Assembly (NCBI GenBank): GCA_025612375.1
Contig: JAAXKN010000006.1
Span: 62,001 to 126,000 of the forward strand
Length of the DNA stretch: 64,000 nt
Source of the DNA: Ignavibacteria bacterium
GTDB taxonomy: Bacteria; Bacteroidota; Ignavibacteria; Ignavibacteriales; SURF-24
Reading direction: 5' to 3'
Within the stretch, counting starts at the first letter, position 1, and each line of letters opens with the position of its first letter. Position numbers and translations under genes: made by a program. Below, one piece after another: positions 56,360-64,000 of this stretch. The notes beneath the pieces are model-generated. The model ran no database searches. It had not been told where the DNA came from and was given only the letters and a program-made list of their open reading frames with translations.

Positions 56360-57213
56360 CTTTTCCCATTCCTTTTTCTGAGTGCAACGCTGGCAATTGA
56401 GTTAAGAATGATTATGCCTGTAAAGAGCACTACACCCGTTGCAAAAAGCGCCTGGCGGTGCATCCCTGTGGCATAACTCATCTCGAGGGCGATGTTTGCC
56501 GTAAGTGTCCTTACCGAGTCTGTTGCCGAGTGAGGTATATTAACCGAGTTTCCGGCAACCATAATGACAGCCATTGTTTCCCCGACAGCACGGCCAAGGC
56601 CAAGAATAATGCTTGCTATTATTCCCGACTTTGAGGCTTTAATTGTAACCATGTTAATTGTCTGCCACGTTGTGGCCCCAAGCGCAAGCGAGCCCTCACG
56701 GTAGCTCCTTGGAACAGCCATTATTGAATCGATGCTTATGCTTATTACTGTCGGCAGTATCATAATGCCAAGTATAATTGATCCCGCCAGAAGTGAGAGC
56801 CCCGGCCCCCCGAAGTAGCTCCTTATAAAGGGTGCCAGCACCACTACTCCAATAAAGCCGTAAACAACGGACGGGATTGCAGCCAGTAGCTCAATTGTGG
56901 GCTTTACCGCCTTCATCAATGGCCTTGGAGCATACTCTGCTAAAAAGAGCGCCACTGCAACGCCCAGAGGGGCCCCTATGATCATTGCACCAAATGTTAC
57001 CCAGAGCGAGGCGGCTATCATTGGAAATATGCCGAACTTCCCTGCCTGGGGGTCCCACTCAGAAGACAAAAGAAAGTTACCTGCCCCGTACTTGAAAATA
57101 AACGGGAGCCCTTCATTTATAATAAAGAGTGTTATCAGAAGCAGTGCCGAGATAGCAGAGAATGCTACCGCCATTAAAATCCGCTTTACACCCTTTTCAC
57201 CAACAAGTTTCAT
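56356..57213 (-). CDS. pstC: Phosphate ABC transporter permease PstC
   Basis: 285 residues with about six membrane spans. PstC features are GAPLGVAVALFLAEYAPRPL, LLAAIPSVVYGFIGVVVLAP and the ATPase-contact loop SIMAVPRSYREGSLALGATTW, then GLGRAVGETMAVIMVAGN. It lies 52 bases after pstS and overlaps pstA. A second, differently built PstC is at the right edge. Confidence 0.95.
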   Translation of the reverse strand: MKLVGEKGVKRILMAVAFSAISALLLITLFIINEGLPFIFKYGAGNFLLSSEWDPQAGKFGIFPMIAASLWVTFGAMIIGAPLGVAVALFLAEYAPRPLMKAVKPTIELLAAIPSVVYGFIGVVVLAPFIRSYFGGPGLSLLAGSIILGIMILPTVISISIDSIMAVPRSYREGSLALGATTWQTINMVTIKASKSGIIASIILGLGRAVGETMAVIMVAGNSVNIPHSATDSVRTLTANIALEMSYATGMHRQALFATGVVLFTGIIILNSIASVALRKRNGKR

Positions 57214-57265
57214 TAAAATTCCTGGAATCTGTTTTTAACCGTTTTAACAATTTCTGTTCTTCTTC

Positions 57266-58063
57266 TTAAGACTTTGCAGGTAAAAGCCCGTTATCTTTTA
57301 TTGTCTTCTGCCCTTCCGGAGAAAGTATATAGTCTATGAAATTCTTTATTTCTCCCTTCGGCTCTCCCTTTACAAGAAGGAATATCGGCCTTGAGAGTTT
57401 ATAGCTTCCGCCAACAATGTTATCAACCGTGGGCTGTATGCCGTCTAATGTAAGTGGCTTAACCTTCTCGTTTACAAGTCCGTGTGAAAGATAGCTGATG
57501 GAATTCGGATCATTTGATACGGTCTCGCGTATTGTGCCGTTTGAGTCCTGTATGAGGGCGTCTTTTTTAAGCTGAATGTTTCCGATGATCTTTTCAAAAG
57601 ATGATCTCGTGCCTGAACCGGCTTCTCTTGAGACCACGGTAATCGGAGCGTCCTGGCCGCCGACTTCCTTCCAGTTAGTGATCTTGCCGTTAAATATGTC
57701 GCGCACCTGGTCTGTTGTAAGATTTGTAATGGGGTTCTTTGGATTTACAACAATTGCAACCCCGTCCCTTGCAACTATAACCGAGGTCAGCCCTTTGGCC
57801 TCATCCGGCAGCTGAACCAGGTCAGCCATTCCCACCTGTGCGGCACCGGAGTTTGCGGACTGGATACCAACGGCTGAGCCGCCACCCTGGACAGTTATGT
57901 TTACGTTATTATGCGACTGCATGTACTGTTCTGCCAGTTTCTCGGCAAATGGCTGGAAGGCTGTAGACCCTGCCAGTGTAACGGAAGTTTTGGATCTTCC
58001 GCATCCGAAGACCATAAGAGCTGCCAGAACGGCTATTGAGGCTAAAACTGATTTTTTTGACAT
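57266..58063 (-). CDS. pstS: Phosphate-binding lipoprotein PstS, system 1
   Basis: 265 residues. The lipobox ALMVFGC gives a lipidated Cys21. The binding protein has the phosphate-type motifs LAGSTAFQPFAEKLAEQYM, GGGSAVGIQSANSG, VVSREAGSGTRSSFEKII and FIDYILSPEGQKTIKDNG. The AGSGTRSSFE loop contacts phosphate. It heads a leftward operon with pstC, pstA and two ATPases. A TTAACA-type repeat lies 145 bases upstream. Confidence 0.94.
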   Translation of the reverse strand: MSKKSVLASIAVLAALMVFGCGRSKTSVTLAGSTAFQPFAEKLAEQYMQSHNNVNITVQGGGSAVGIQSANSGAAQVGMADLVQLPDEAKGLTSVIVARDGVAIVVNPKNPITNLTTDQVRDIFNGKITNWKEVGGQDAPITVVSREAGSGTRSSFEKIIGNIQLKKDALIQDSNGTIRETVSNDPNSISYLSHGLVNEKVKPLTLDGIQPTVDNIVGGSYKLSRPIFLLVKGEPKGEIKNFIDYILSPEGQKTIKDNGLLPAKS

Positions 58064-58206
58064 TTGAATACTCCTGTTGTTTTCAATATTGCTATATCTT
58101 TAGATTTCTTTTTCAGTTATTTGTATTTTTACCCGGGTCAGGCCTAATTAATATTTCTATAGTAAAATTAAAAAAATTGAGGTTCGTTTTATATAGGCCT
58201 AAGCAA

Positions 58207-58225
58207 ACTTAACAATTTGTTAATA
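58207..58225 (-). promoter_or_regulatory. Pho-box-like repeats upstream of pstS (system 1)
   Basis: TTAACA-N5-TTAATA on the + strand (58209 and 58220). The same bases give TTAACA and TTAAGT in 11-bp register on the minus strand (58218-58223 and 58207-58212), and TTAACAA-T-TTGTTAA is also a perfect palindrome. It is weaker than the four-copy arrays but in the expected place, about 145 bases before pstS. Confidence 0.5.
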
Positions 58226-58324
58226 TAGGCTATGAAGAGAAATATGGATTTCTGCTGGCTTTCAGAATGCTGATTTTATGGCTTTTTGAAGGAGTTATCA
58301 CGCTCCCGGCGGTTCATTTTGGCT

Positions 58325-59029
58325 TCAAGCAGCCTTTTCATGGCTTCTAATGCGGTAGCCCACACCCTTAACTGTTTCTATCATTTCTGCATGAGGACCA
58401 AGTTTCTCGCGTATTTTCCTTATATGCACGTCTATTGTCCTTTCCGTTATATAGGAGTCCTCTCCCCATATCTCATTTAATATTGTTTCACGTGTCATAA
58501 CCCTGCCGGGCTTCATTGCTATGCAGGAAAGGATTTCAAACTCTTTTTTAAGGAAATGGGCATTTACGCCGTCAACACGGACTTCAAACTTCTCCCTGTC
58601 TATTTCCAGCGGGCCCAGTATTAAAACGGATGTCGTCCCGTTTTCCCCGCGGGAAAGTTTTTCTATCCATCTGAGGTTTGCCCTGATACGGGCAATAAGT
58701 TTTTTCGGGGAAATCGGTTTAGCCACAAAATCATCGGCTCCCATTTCAAGTCCCATAACCTCGTCAGACTCGGCGGACTTCGCAGTAAGAAATATCAGTG
58801 GGATGCGGCAGGTGTTTTTATCTTCACGAATTCTCCTGCAGGCCTCATAGCCGTCCATCTCCGGCATCATTACGTCCATTATTATCATGTCGGGCTTTTC
58901 CGTCAATCTTTCAAGTGCCTCGCGGCCGTTATTGGCACAGATCACCTGAAAACCCTCGCGCTCAATATTGTACTTTAATAATTCTACAATATCCTTTTCA
59001 TCATCAACGATCAAGATTTTACCTTTCAT
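58325..59029 (-). CDS. phoB: PhoB-type phosphate response regulator
   Basis: 234 residues from the ATG at 59029 (AGGAAAAT just upstream). A longer reading to 59092 would overlap the phosphoesterase gene. Receiver: acidic pair VDDEKD, phosphoacceptor Asp52 in MIIMDVMMPEMDGY, TAKSAESDEVMGLEMGADDF and KPISPKK. Output: an OmpR/PhoB winged helix (LILGPLEIDREKFEVRVDG, MTRETILNEIWGEDSYITER, TIDVHIRKIREKLG, IETVKGVGYRI). It probably binds the TTAACA arrays of this region. No phoR kinase is in the window. It lies 25 bases after the phosphoesterase gene and is cotranscribed with it. Confidence 0.93.
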   Translation of the reverse strand: MKGKILIVDDEKDIVELLKYNIEREGFQVICANNGREALERLTEKPDMIIMDVMMPEMDGYEACRRIREDKNTCRIPLIFLTAKSAESDEVMGLEMGADDFVAKPISPKKLIARIRANLRWIEKLSRGENGTTSVLILGPLEIDREKFEVRVDGVNAHFLKKEFEILSCIAMKPGRVMTRETILNEIWGEDSYITERTIDVHIRKIREKLGPHAEMIETVKGVGYRIRSHEKAA

Positions 59030-59054
59030 ATTTTCCTGTCTTTCGCCAGGTGAT

Positions 59055-59975
59055 CTAAAAACAAACCACCTGCATTTGGGGATAGCTCTCACGAAGCTTT
59101 AACTCTTTTTTATCCGGCAGTACTACGTTTTCTGTCATAATGGAAGCGCCATCTACGGTTATTGAATTATAACTGATCCTCTCAGGAAACCCGGGACGGA
59201 AAGTCTCACCCGCATTCAGGCATCTTATTCCCTTCTTTGAGTATTCAACAGATTCATGCACATGCCCGTGAAGGGCAAGTTTTACATTGCCGCTTTGCAG
59301 GAACTTCAAAAACTTTTTCCTTCCCCTCAGCTTCATCGCCTCATTTTCAATCCGTGCCCAGATACTGCTTTCGTTGCTGAAAGAAAAAAACGGCACTTTG
59401 TAAAAATGATGATGTACCAGTGCTACTGCCGTTTTATCCATATATTTTCCGGAACTGAATATTTCCCTGAGGCCATCGTACTGGCTTTCGGATATTTTCC
59501 CTTTTGAGGCAAAAAGATTTTTCATCTTCGAGTATTCGCTGATCGAGTTGATTCCCAGCAGGACAACTTCACCCAGGTCCTTGGCATATGGGAAGAAATC
59601 ATCTCCCGGTGCATATATCCTCTCAAACGCCTCGCGGAAGTATACTTCAAATTCCCTCAATTTCATTTTATAGTTGGTCCTGCTGCACTTTTCCGGAAAT
59701 CCGATTATGTCCTCGGCAAACTGTATCCCGCCGTATATGTCGTGATTTCCAATTACAACGGAAAGCTTATTTGTATCCAGAAGATTGAACTCTTCCAAAA
59801 GCTTCCTTATCAGCCTGAATTCTTTTTCATTACCGTTCTCGGTAATGTCCCCGGTAATTACTACGTGATCATAATTATTGTTTATTATGTGTTCCAAAAG
59901 TCTGCGTGCATTTTTTATATTACTGAAGTTCCGCCTGGTGCAGACATGTAAGTCTGAGATATGAGCTATTTTCAT
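59055..59975 (-). CDS. Calcineurin-like metallophosphoesterase
   Basis: 306 residues with the full metal set: DLHVCTRRN (D-x-H), VVITGDITENG (GD), VVIGNHDIYGG (GNHD), VHHHFYKVP and LHGHVHESVEYS (GHxH). No signal peptide, so cytosolic. Such enzymes cleave phosphomono- or diesters; the substrate is unknown. It forms an operon with phoB and has a four-copy Pho-type array directly upstream, so it should be made at low phosphate and may release phosphate from an internal ester. Confidence 0.9.
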   Translation of the reverse strand: MKIAHISDLHVCTRRNFSNIKNARRLLEHIINNNYDHVVITGDITENGNEKEFRLIRKLLEEFNLLDTNKLSVVIGNHDIYGGIQFAEDIIGFPEKCSRTNYKMKLREFEVYFREAFERIYAPGDDFFPYAKDLGEVVLLGINSISEYSKMKNLFASKGKISESQYDGLREIFSSGKYMDKTAVALVHHHFYKVPFFSFSNESSIWARIENEAMKLRGRKKFLKFLQSGNVKLALHGHVHESVEYSKKGIRCLNAGETFRPGFPERISYNSITVDGASIMTENVVLPDKKELKLRESYPQMQVVCF

Positions 59976-60015
59976 TTATTCCTTTTTTTTGTTTTTAACC
60001 AAAATAATGTTCCAA

Positions 60016-60054
60016 TGTTAACTAATTGTGAATTTAATGTTATTTCTGTATTAA
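60016..60054 (-). promoter_or_regulatory. Four-copy Pho-type array upstream of the phosphoesterase-phoB operon
   Basis: Minus strand reads TTAATA, ATAACA, TTCACA and TTAACA, each separated by five bases, with copies starting exactly 11 bp apart (+ strand 60016, 60027, 60038, 60049). It lies 41-79 bases before the ATG at 59975, and implies phoB autoregulation. Confidence 0.72.
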
Positions 60055-60058
60055 GTTT

Positions 60059-60823
60059 TCAGCCAAATCTTCCTGTAATATACTCCTCCGTTTTCCTCAG
60101 TGAAGGCTTGGTAAACATTGTTCTGGTCTTGCCGTATTCAATAAGCTCGCCCATGTAGAAAAACGCCGTATAATCGCTTACTCTTGAAGCCTGCTGCATA
60201 TTGTGTGTAACTATGACAATAGTGTACTTATGTTTCAGTTCAACCAGCAGCTCTTCAATCTTTGCCGTTGATATGGGGTCGAGCGCGCTTGCGGGCTCAT
60301 CTAAAAGAATTATCTCCGGATCAACGGCCAGGGCCCTTGCAATGCAGAGCCTCTGCTGCTGCCCGCCGGAAAGCCGAAGGGCATTTTCATTAAGCCTGTC
60401 TTTAACCTCGTCCCAAATGGCAGCCTGCCTTAATGTCCTTTCTACAATTTCATTTAATGTTTTCTTATCCTTTATCCCGTTTAATTTCGGTCCGAAGACC
60501 AGGTTGTCATAAACCGATCTCGGGAAAAGATTAGGCTTCTGAAAAACCATCCCCACCTTCTTTCTCAGTTCAACTATATCTATATTACCCTCATAGATGT
60601 TTACGCCGTCAATAACCACTTCCCCTTTTATTCTCACCCCTCCAATCAGGTCGTTCATCCTGTTTAGAGTTCTTAGGAATGTCGACTTTCCGCATCCGGA
60701 AGGGCCTATAAATGCCGTAATTTGGTTGGTAAAAATATCAAGCGAAATATCTTTTAACGCCTGCTTCTGCCCGTAAAAAAGATTAAGACTTCGGGTTTTG
60801 ACCTGTACTTTTTCTTCTTTCAT
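60059..60823 (-). CDS. pstB: Canonical phosphate ABC ATPase PstB
   Basis: 254 residues with all motifs intact: Tyr17, Walker [10 protein letters not shown] (40-48), Gln95 in [14 protein letters not shown] (151-155), ILLDEP with Glu176, and His207 in IVTHNMQQA. This makes the losses in the two other ATPases stand out. It is a single gene on the minus strand, divergent from a porin-pstS-pstC group that begins at 61106 and probably supplies that second Pst system. Two Pho-type repeats precede it. Confidence 0.95.
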   Translation of the reverse strand: MKEEKVQVKTRSLNLFYGQKQALKDISLDIFTNQITAFIGPSGCGKSTFLRTLNRMNDLIGGVRIKGEVVIDGVNIYEGNIDIVELRKKVGMVFQKPNLFPRSVYDNLVFGPKLNGIKDKKTLNEIVERTLRQAAIWDEVKDRLNENALRLSGGQQQRLCIARALAVDPEIILLDEPASALDPISTAKIEELLVELKHKYTIVIVTHNMQQASRVSDYTAFFYMGELIEYGKTRTMFTKPSLRKTEEYITGRFG

Positions 60824-60898
60824 AAAGATTTCTATGTTCCTGCTTTTTTCATGAATATTAATGTTCCTATAAAATTAAGATAATTTTACATCACCTTG

Positions 60899-60915
60899 TG
60901 TTAAGTTATTGTTAA
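60899..60915 (-). promoter_or_regulatory. Pho-type repeats upstream of pstB (third copy)
   Basis: Minus strand TTAACA-N5-TTAACA (+ strand TGTTAA at 60899 and 60910, 11 bp apart), 76-92 bases before the ATG at 60823. Confidence 0.68.
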
Positions 60916-60978
60916 ATAGGAAATGACAAAATTGCGTTTTCCCCCTGTAAACAAAGGGTTATATGAGTGTCCTTCCAT

Positions 60979-61017
60979 TTAACAGTTTCTTAACACTAAC
61001 TTAATACTCCTTTAACA
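60979..61017 (+). promoter_or_regulatory. Four-copy Pho-type array upstream of the porin-pstS-pstC operon
   Basis: TTAACA at 60979, TTAACA at 60990, TTAATA at 61001 and TTAACA at 61012, each with five bases between. This is an exact 11-bp period over four copies, the cleanest array in the window. The porin ATG is at 61106, so the array fits just before a promoter. Confidence 0.82.
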
Positions 61018-61105
61018 CATCTTTTTTAAGATTCTTATATGTTAAAAAAGTCAATATTTATTGGCAATTAAACGAACACAACAAAAACAATCACATTGGA
61101 AAACC

Positions 61106-62149
61106 ATGAAAAAAATAATTCTGTTTTCGGCACTAGTTCTGGTTCTCGCGAATTCCTTAGCAGCACAGGAGAAACCCTCTCCCAAACTAAGCGGACTTAT
61201 GTTCGGCGATTACTTTTATAACATCGACCAGAGGGATTCTTCAAAGAAGAACCTGAACGGTTTTCAGTTCAGAAGAATATATGTAACTGCAGATTATACT
61301 GTTTCGGAATCGTTCGACACAAGATTCCGCCTTGAGGCAGATCAGTCAGCCTCATCGCTTACCTCAGGCGGGAAGATCGGCGTTATGGTTAAGGACGCTT
61401 ACCTTAAATGGAAAAATATTTTCCCGGGCAGCGACTTCTATTTCGGCATCTCTCCTACACCTGAAATTGAAACAGCAGAATCGTTCTGGGGCTACAGATC
61501 ACTTGAAAAAACAATTACCGACTTAAACGGCATCGTCTCTTCACGCGATTTGGGTGTGGACCTCCGGGGTAAGTTTGATGAGGCCGGGGCAGTTAAATAC
61601 TGGGTTAAAGTAGGAAACAATTCCGGCAATGCACCTGAAGTAAATAAATATAAACGCTTCTATGGTATGCTCCAGTTTATCCCATTGAGCTTTTTCCAGT
61701 TCACCCTCTACGGCGACTATGCCTCATATGCACCTAAGGCTGATGCTCTGGACAAGAAATCAAAGAGCAATAACTCATTTGTTGGTGCACTCAACCTGAA
61801 CTTCTTCAGGAAAGACCTCTTTTCGGCTGGCATTGAAACATTCTATAAAACCCAGGAGAACAACTTTGCCATGGATAAGTTAAGCCCTCTTAAGACACAA
61901 AACGGCTACGGAGTTTCGGCATACGCATGGTACAGAATTCTTGACAGGGTCCGGCTGGTTGGCAGATACGACAAGTACAACCCTAATACTGACATGGATA
62001 AGAACGACAGGACGGACCTCATTCTTGGTGCCGTTGACTTCCAGGTTGACAAAAACGTAAGCATTATGCCTAACCTGGAGTCCGTAAAGTACTCGGGCAT
62101 TAAGGCAGGGGATCTTATTGGAAGAGTAACATTTTCTTATCAGTTCTAA
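61106..62149 (+). CDS. Phosphate-selective-type outer-membrane porin (OprO/OprP family)
   Basis: 347 residues from the ATG at 61106. The signal peptide is MKKIILFSALVLVLANSLAA then Q. An earlier reading from 61061 only adds polar residues before it. The mature part is a barrel (FQFRRIYVTADYTVSESFDT, YLKWKNIFPGSDFYFGISPT, ITDLNGIVSSRDLGVDLRGK) that ends LIGRVTFSYQF with terminal Phe. The pattern fits OprP-type porins. It is the first gene before pstS and pstC under the four-copy Pho array, so phosphate entry across the outer membrane is the likely role. Confidence 0.85.
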   Translation: MKKIILFSALVLVLANSLAAQEKPSPKLSGLMFGDYFYNIDQRDSSKKNLNGFQFRRIYVTADYTVSESFDTRFRLEADQSASSLTSGGKIGVMVKDAYLKWKNIFPGSDFYFGISPTPEIETAESFWGYRSLEKTITDLNGIVSSRDLGVDLRGKFDEAGAVKYWVKVGNNSGNAPEVNKYKRFYGMLQFIPLSFFQFTLYGDYASYAPKADALDKKSKSNNSFVGALNLNFFRKDLFSAGIETFYKTQENNFAMDKLSPLKTQNGYGVSAYAWYRILDRVRLVGRYDKYNPNTDMDKNDRTDLILGAVDFQVDKNVSIMPNLESVKYSGIKAGDLIGRVTFSYQF

Positions 62150-62178
62150 ATATTCCCAAAAACATTAAAGGAAAAACA

Positions 62179-63204
62179 ATGAAATCAAAGTTTTTAATAA
62201 TTCTCGGTATACTTCTGGTCTCATCTGTAATGAACGCACAGATGAAGCTTAACGGCGCAGGGGCTACTTTCCCATACGTTATTTATTCAAAATGGTTCGA
62301 TGTCTACCATCAGAAAACAGGCATTCAGTTTAACTACCAGTCGATTGGAAGCGGCGGAGGCATTAAGCAGGTAATTGAAGGCACAGTGGATTTCGGCGCC
62401 TCGGATGCCCCGATGTCGGACGAACAGCTGAAGGAAGCCCGTTCAAAGCAGGGCAGCGAAATTCTCCACATACCAACTGTAATGGGCGCTGTGGTTGTAA
62501 CTTACAACCTGCCTCAGACTGGCAAGGGTCTGAAACTCTCTCCTGAAGTGCTTGCAGACATTTTCCTTGGAAAAATCAAAAAGTGGAACGATTCCAGGAT
62601 CACCTCTATTAACAAGGGCATGAAGCTGCCCGACAAGGCAATATTTGTTGCCCACCGCTCCGACGGCAGCGGGACTTCAAACATTTTTACCGGATACCTT
62701 TCAAAGGTCAGCGGCGAGTGGAAAAGCAAGGTTGGACAGGGTACTTCTGTTAACTGGCCCGCCGGACTCGGCGGCAAAGGCAACGAAGGCGTTGCCGGAC
62801 TTGTAAAGCAGACACAAGGCGCAATTGGCTACGTTGAACTGGCCTACGCCGTGCAGAACGGACTGCCCTATGCGGCACTTAAGAATAAAGCCGGGAATTT
62901 TGTAGAACCAAATTTTGCCAATGTTTCTGAGGCCGCTGCAGGTTTTATCAAGAAAATGCCCGCGGACCTGAGAGTTGAAATAACAAATGCCGACGGGAAA
63001 AACTCCTATCCGATTTCAGGATTCACATGGCTTTTAATCTATAAAAATATGAAAGATAAAAACAAAGCAAAGGCCATTGCAGACTTCCTTAAATGGGCTG
63101 TTACAGAAGGGCAGAAATTTGCTCCTGGACTTTACTACGCTCCACTTCCAAAGGAAGTTGTAAAACTGGATGAAAAGAAAATTTCAAGCATCGCGGTGAA
63201 ATAA
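62179..63204 (+). CDS. pstS: Phosphate-binding protein PstS, system 2
   Basis: 341 residues, longer than the first PstS and of the E. coli type. Signal peptide MKSKFLIILGILLVSSVMNA then Q, no lipobox. Binding motifs are LNGAGATFPYVIYSKWFDVY, YQSIGSGGGIKQVIEGTVDF and GASDAPMSDEQL, HRSDGSGTSNIFTGYLSKVS, TSVNWPAGLGGKGNEGVAGL and YVELAYAVQNGLPYA. Periplasmic. It is 29 bases after the porin gene and two bases before pstC. Confidence 0.96.
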   Translation: MKSKFLIILGILLVSSVMNAQMKLNGAGATFPYVIYSKWFDVYHQKTGIQFNYQSIGSGGGIKQVIEGTVDFGASDAPMSDEQLKEARSKQGSEILHIPTVMGAVVVTYNLPQTGKGLKLSPEVLADIFLGKIKKWNDSRITSINKGMKLPDKAIFVAHRSDGSGTSNIFTGYLSKVSGEWKSKVGQGTSVNWPAGLGGKGNEGVAGLVKQTQGAIGYVELAYAVQNGLPYAALKNKAGNFVEPNFANVSEAAAGFIKKMPADLRVEITNADGKNSYPISGFTWLLIYKNMKDKNKAKAIADFLKWAVTEGQKFAPGLYYAPLPKEVVKLDEKKISSIAVK

Positions 63205-63206
63205 CT

Positions 63207-64000
63207 ATGAACGTGAAAAACAGGGGCCGGGAGGAAATAAGCCTTGAGCTGAAAGCAACCGGTCCCTTCAGGGGTAAATCTGACCTTGAGTCCATGCCTG
63301 GATTCAGGGGCGGTATTATTTTCAGGAAGAACCGCGGCGACTTTATCTTTGAAAACCTAACCAGGTTCTTTGCCTTTTTGATTTTTGTACTCGTATTCCT
63401 AATGGGCTACCATATGATCGTACAGTCCCTGCCCTCAATAAATAAGTTCGGCTGGAGTTTTATTACCTCAGAAACCTGGGACCCGGTTAAGGAAAACTTT
63501 GGCGCACTGCCCTTTATATTCGGTACACTTTTTTCATCACTTCTTGCCCTTATCATCTCTATTTTCTTAAGTATAGGCACTGCAGTATTCCTTTCCGAAC
63601 TTGCCCCGGCGTGGCTTGAAAAAACGGTATCCGTACTCATTGAGCTCCTGGCGGCAATACCAAGCATTGTATATGGACTCTTCGGCATCTTTGTCCTTGC
63701 CCCATGGCTCAGAGATTCGGTTGAACCGTGGCTTGGAGACCGCCTTGGTTTTCTCCCTCTTTTTAACGGGGCACCTTACGGATTCGGGATGCTTTCGGCA
63801 GTCCTTATTCTGACAATAATGATTCTGCCTATAATAACCTCAATTTCGAGGGACATTATGCGCTCAATCCCCATGGCGCAAAGAGAAGCAGCCTTTGCTC
63901 TTGGAGCCACCAAATGGGAAGTCGTGCTCGTCGTCTTATCAGCCGCGAAGTCGGGCATTCTTGGCGCTGCCCTTCTTGGCCTTGGACGCGCTCTGGGCGA
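63207..64000 (+). CDS. pstC: Phosphate ABC transporter permease PstC, system 2 (cut by window edge)
   Basis: 264 codons are visible from the ATG at 63207 with no stop before the edge. After a polar N-terminal stretch of about 55 residues come membrane spans and PstC landmarks: FGALPFIFGTLFSSLLALII, GTAVFLSELAPAWLEKTVSV, ELLAAIPSIVYGLFGIFVLA, ISRDIMRSIPMAQREAAFAL and GATKW (ATPase contact loop), GLGRALG at the edge. The long extra N-terminus and a GxPxFNGAP insert differ from the PstC of system 1. It starts two bases after the pstS stop, so it is coupled to it. pstA is expected beyond the edge. Confidence 0.93.
   Translation, partial: MNVKNRGREEISLELKATGPFRGKSDLESMPGFRGGIIFRKNRGDFIFENLTRFFAFLIFVLVFLMGYHMIVQSLPSINKFGWSFITSETWDPVKENFGALPFIFGTLFSSLLALIISIFLSIGTAVFLSELAPAWLEKTVSVLIELLAAIPSIVYGLFGIFVLAPWLRDSVEPWLGDRLGFLPLFNGAPYGFGMLSAVLILTIMILPIITSISRDIMRSIPMAQREAAFALGATKWEVVLVVLSAAKSGILGAALLGLGRALG

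Noticed and set aside
1-64000. tRNA, rRNA, CRISPR arrays, insertion sequences and attachment sites
   Set aside because: I looked for cloverleaf, regularly spaced repeats, transposase motifs and paired terminal repeats by eye and saw none; this is not an exhaustive computation.

Overview
The window looks like chromosomal DNA of moderate GC content from a member of the FCB group, most likely an Ignavibacteria or Melioribacter-type lineage. The support is type IX secretion (T9SS) sorting tails of the form QNYPNPFNP on two large secreted proteins, TonB-dependent receptors with N-terminal carboxypeptidase-regulatory domains, many secreted proteins whose signal peptides end in ..AQ, and gene families typical of that group. 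No tRNA, rRNA, insertion sequence, phage or CRISPR array was seen. The taxonomic call is inference from gene style.

Layout. 1-3.7 kb: suf Fe-S assembly genes sufB-sufC-sufD, running leftward, with the probable start of sufS at the edge. 4.1-6.4 kb: a TonB-dependent receptor whose first 30 codons are out of frame by one base. 6.5-12.5 kb: a leftward block with nuoG-nuoH-nuoI (part of complex I), an M16 peptidase and a PLP aminotransferase. 12.7-27.5 kb: a leftward cell-surface region with two tandem gingipain-like (C25) peptidases carrying HEAT repeats, two YCF48/BNR-type T9SS cargo proteins, and a tightly linked TonB receptor, lipoprotein and outer-membrane protein. 27.8-34 kb: rightward M28 peptidase, a PAS/GAF sensor kinase with LuxR-type regulator, a lone receiver and an MscS channel. 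34-40 kb: leftward PfkB kinase, GYD protein, NUDIX hydrolase, aroB, aroK, an outer-membrane protein and a TPR protein.

40.5-52.4 kb is a potassium island. It holds kdpFABC preceded by an undescribed 28-residue membrane peptide, a 144-residue unknown protein, a KdpD shortened to its sensory half, a separate membrane histidine kinase, an NtrC-type sigma-54 activator where KdpE would be expected, and a KimA-like APC permease. A near-perfect sigma-54 promoter lies before the permease. Matching pairs of palindromic activator-like sites lie upstream of both the permease and the kdp operon, so the two potassium uptake routes look like one sigma-54 regulon.

53-64 kb is a phosphate island with PhoU, PhoB, a metallophosphoesterase, two Pst import systems, three PstB-type ATPases and a phosphate-type porin. 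TTAACA direct repeats with an 11-bp period stand before five transcription units and probably bind PhoB. The two PstB-like ATPases of the first system have complementary defects: one has lost its LSGGQ signature, and the other has lost the Q-loop glutamine and the switch histidine. They are predicted to pair as an asymmetric heterodimer with one working ATP site. This is the strongest candidate for something new in the window.
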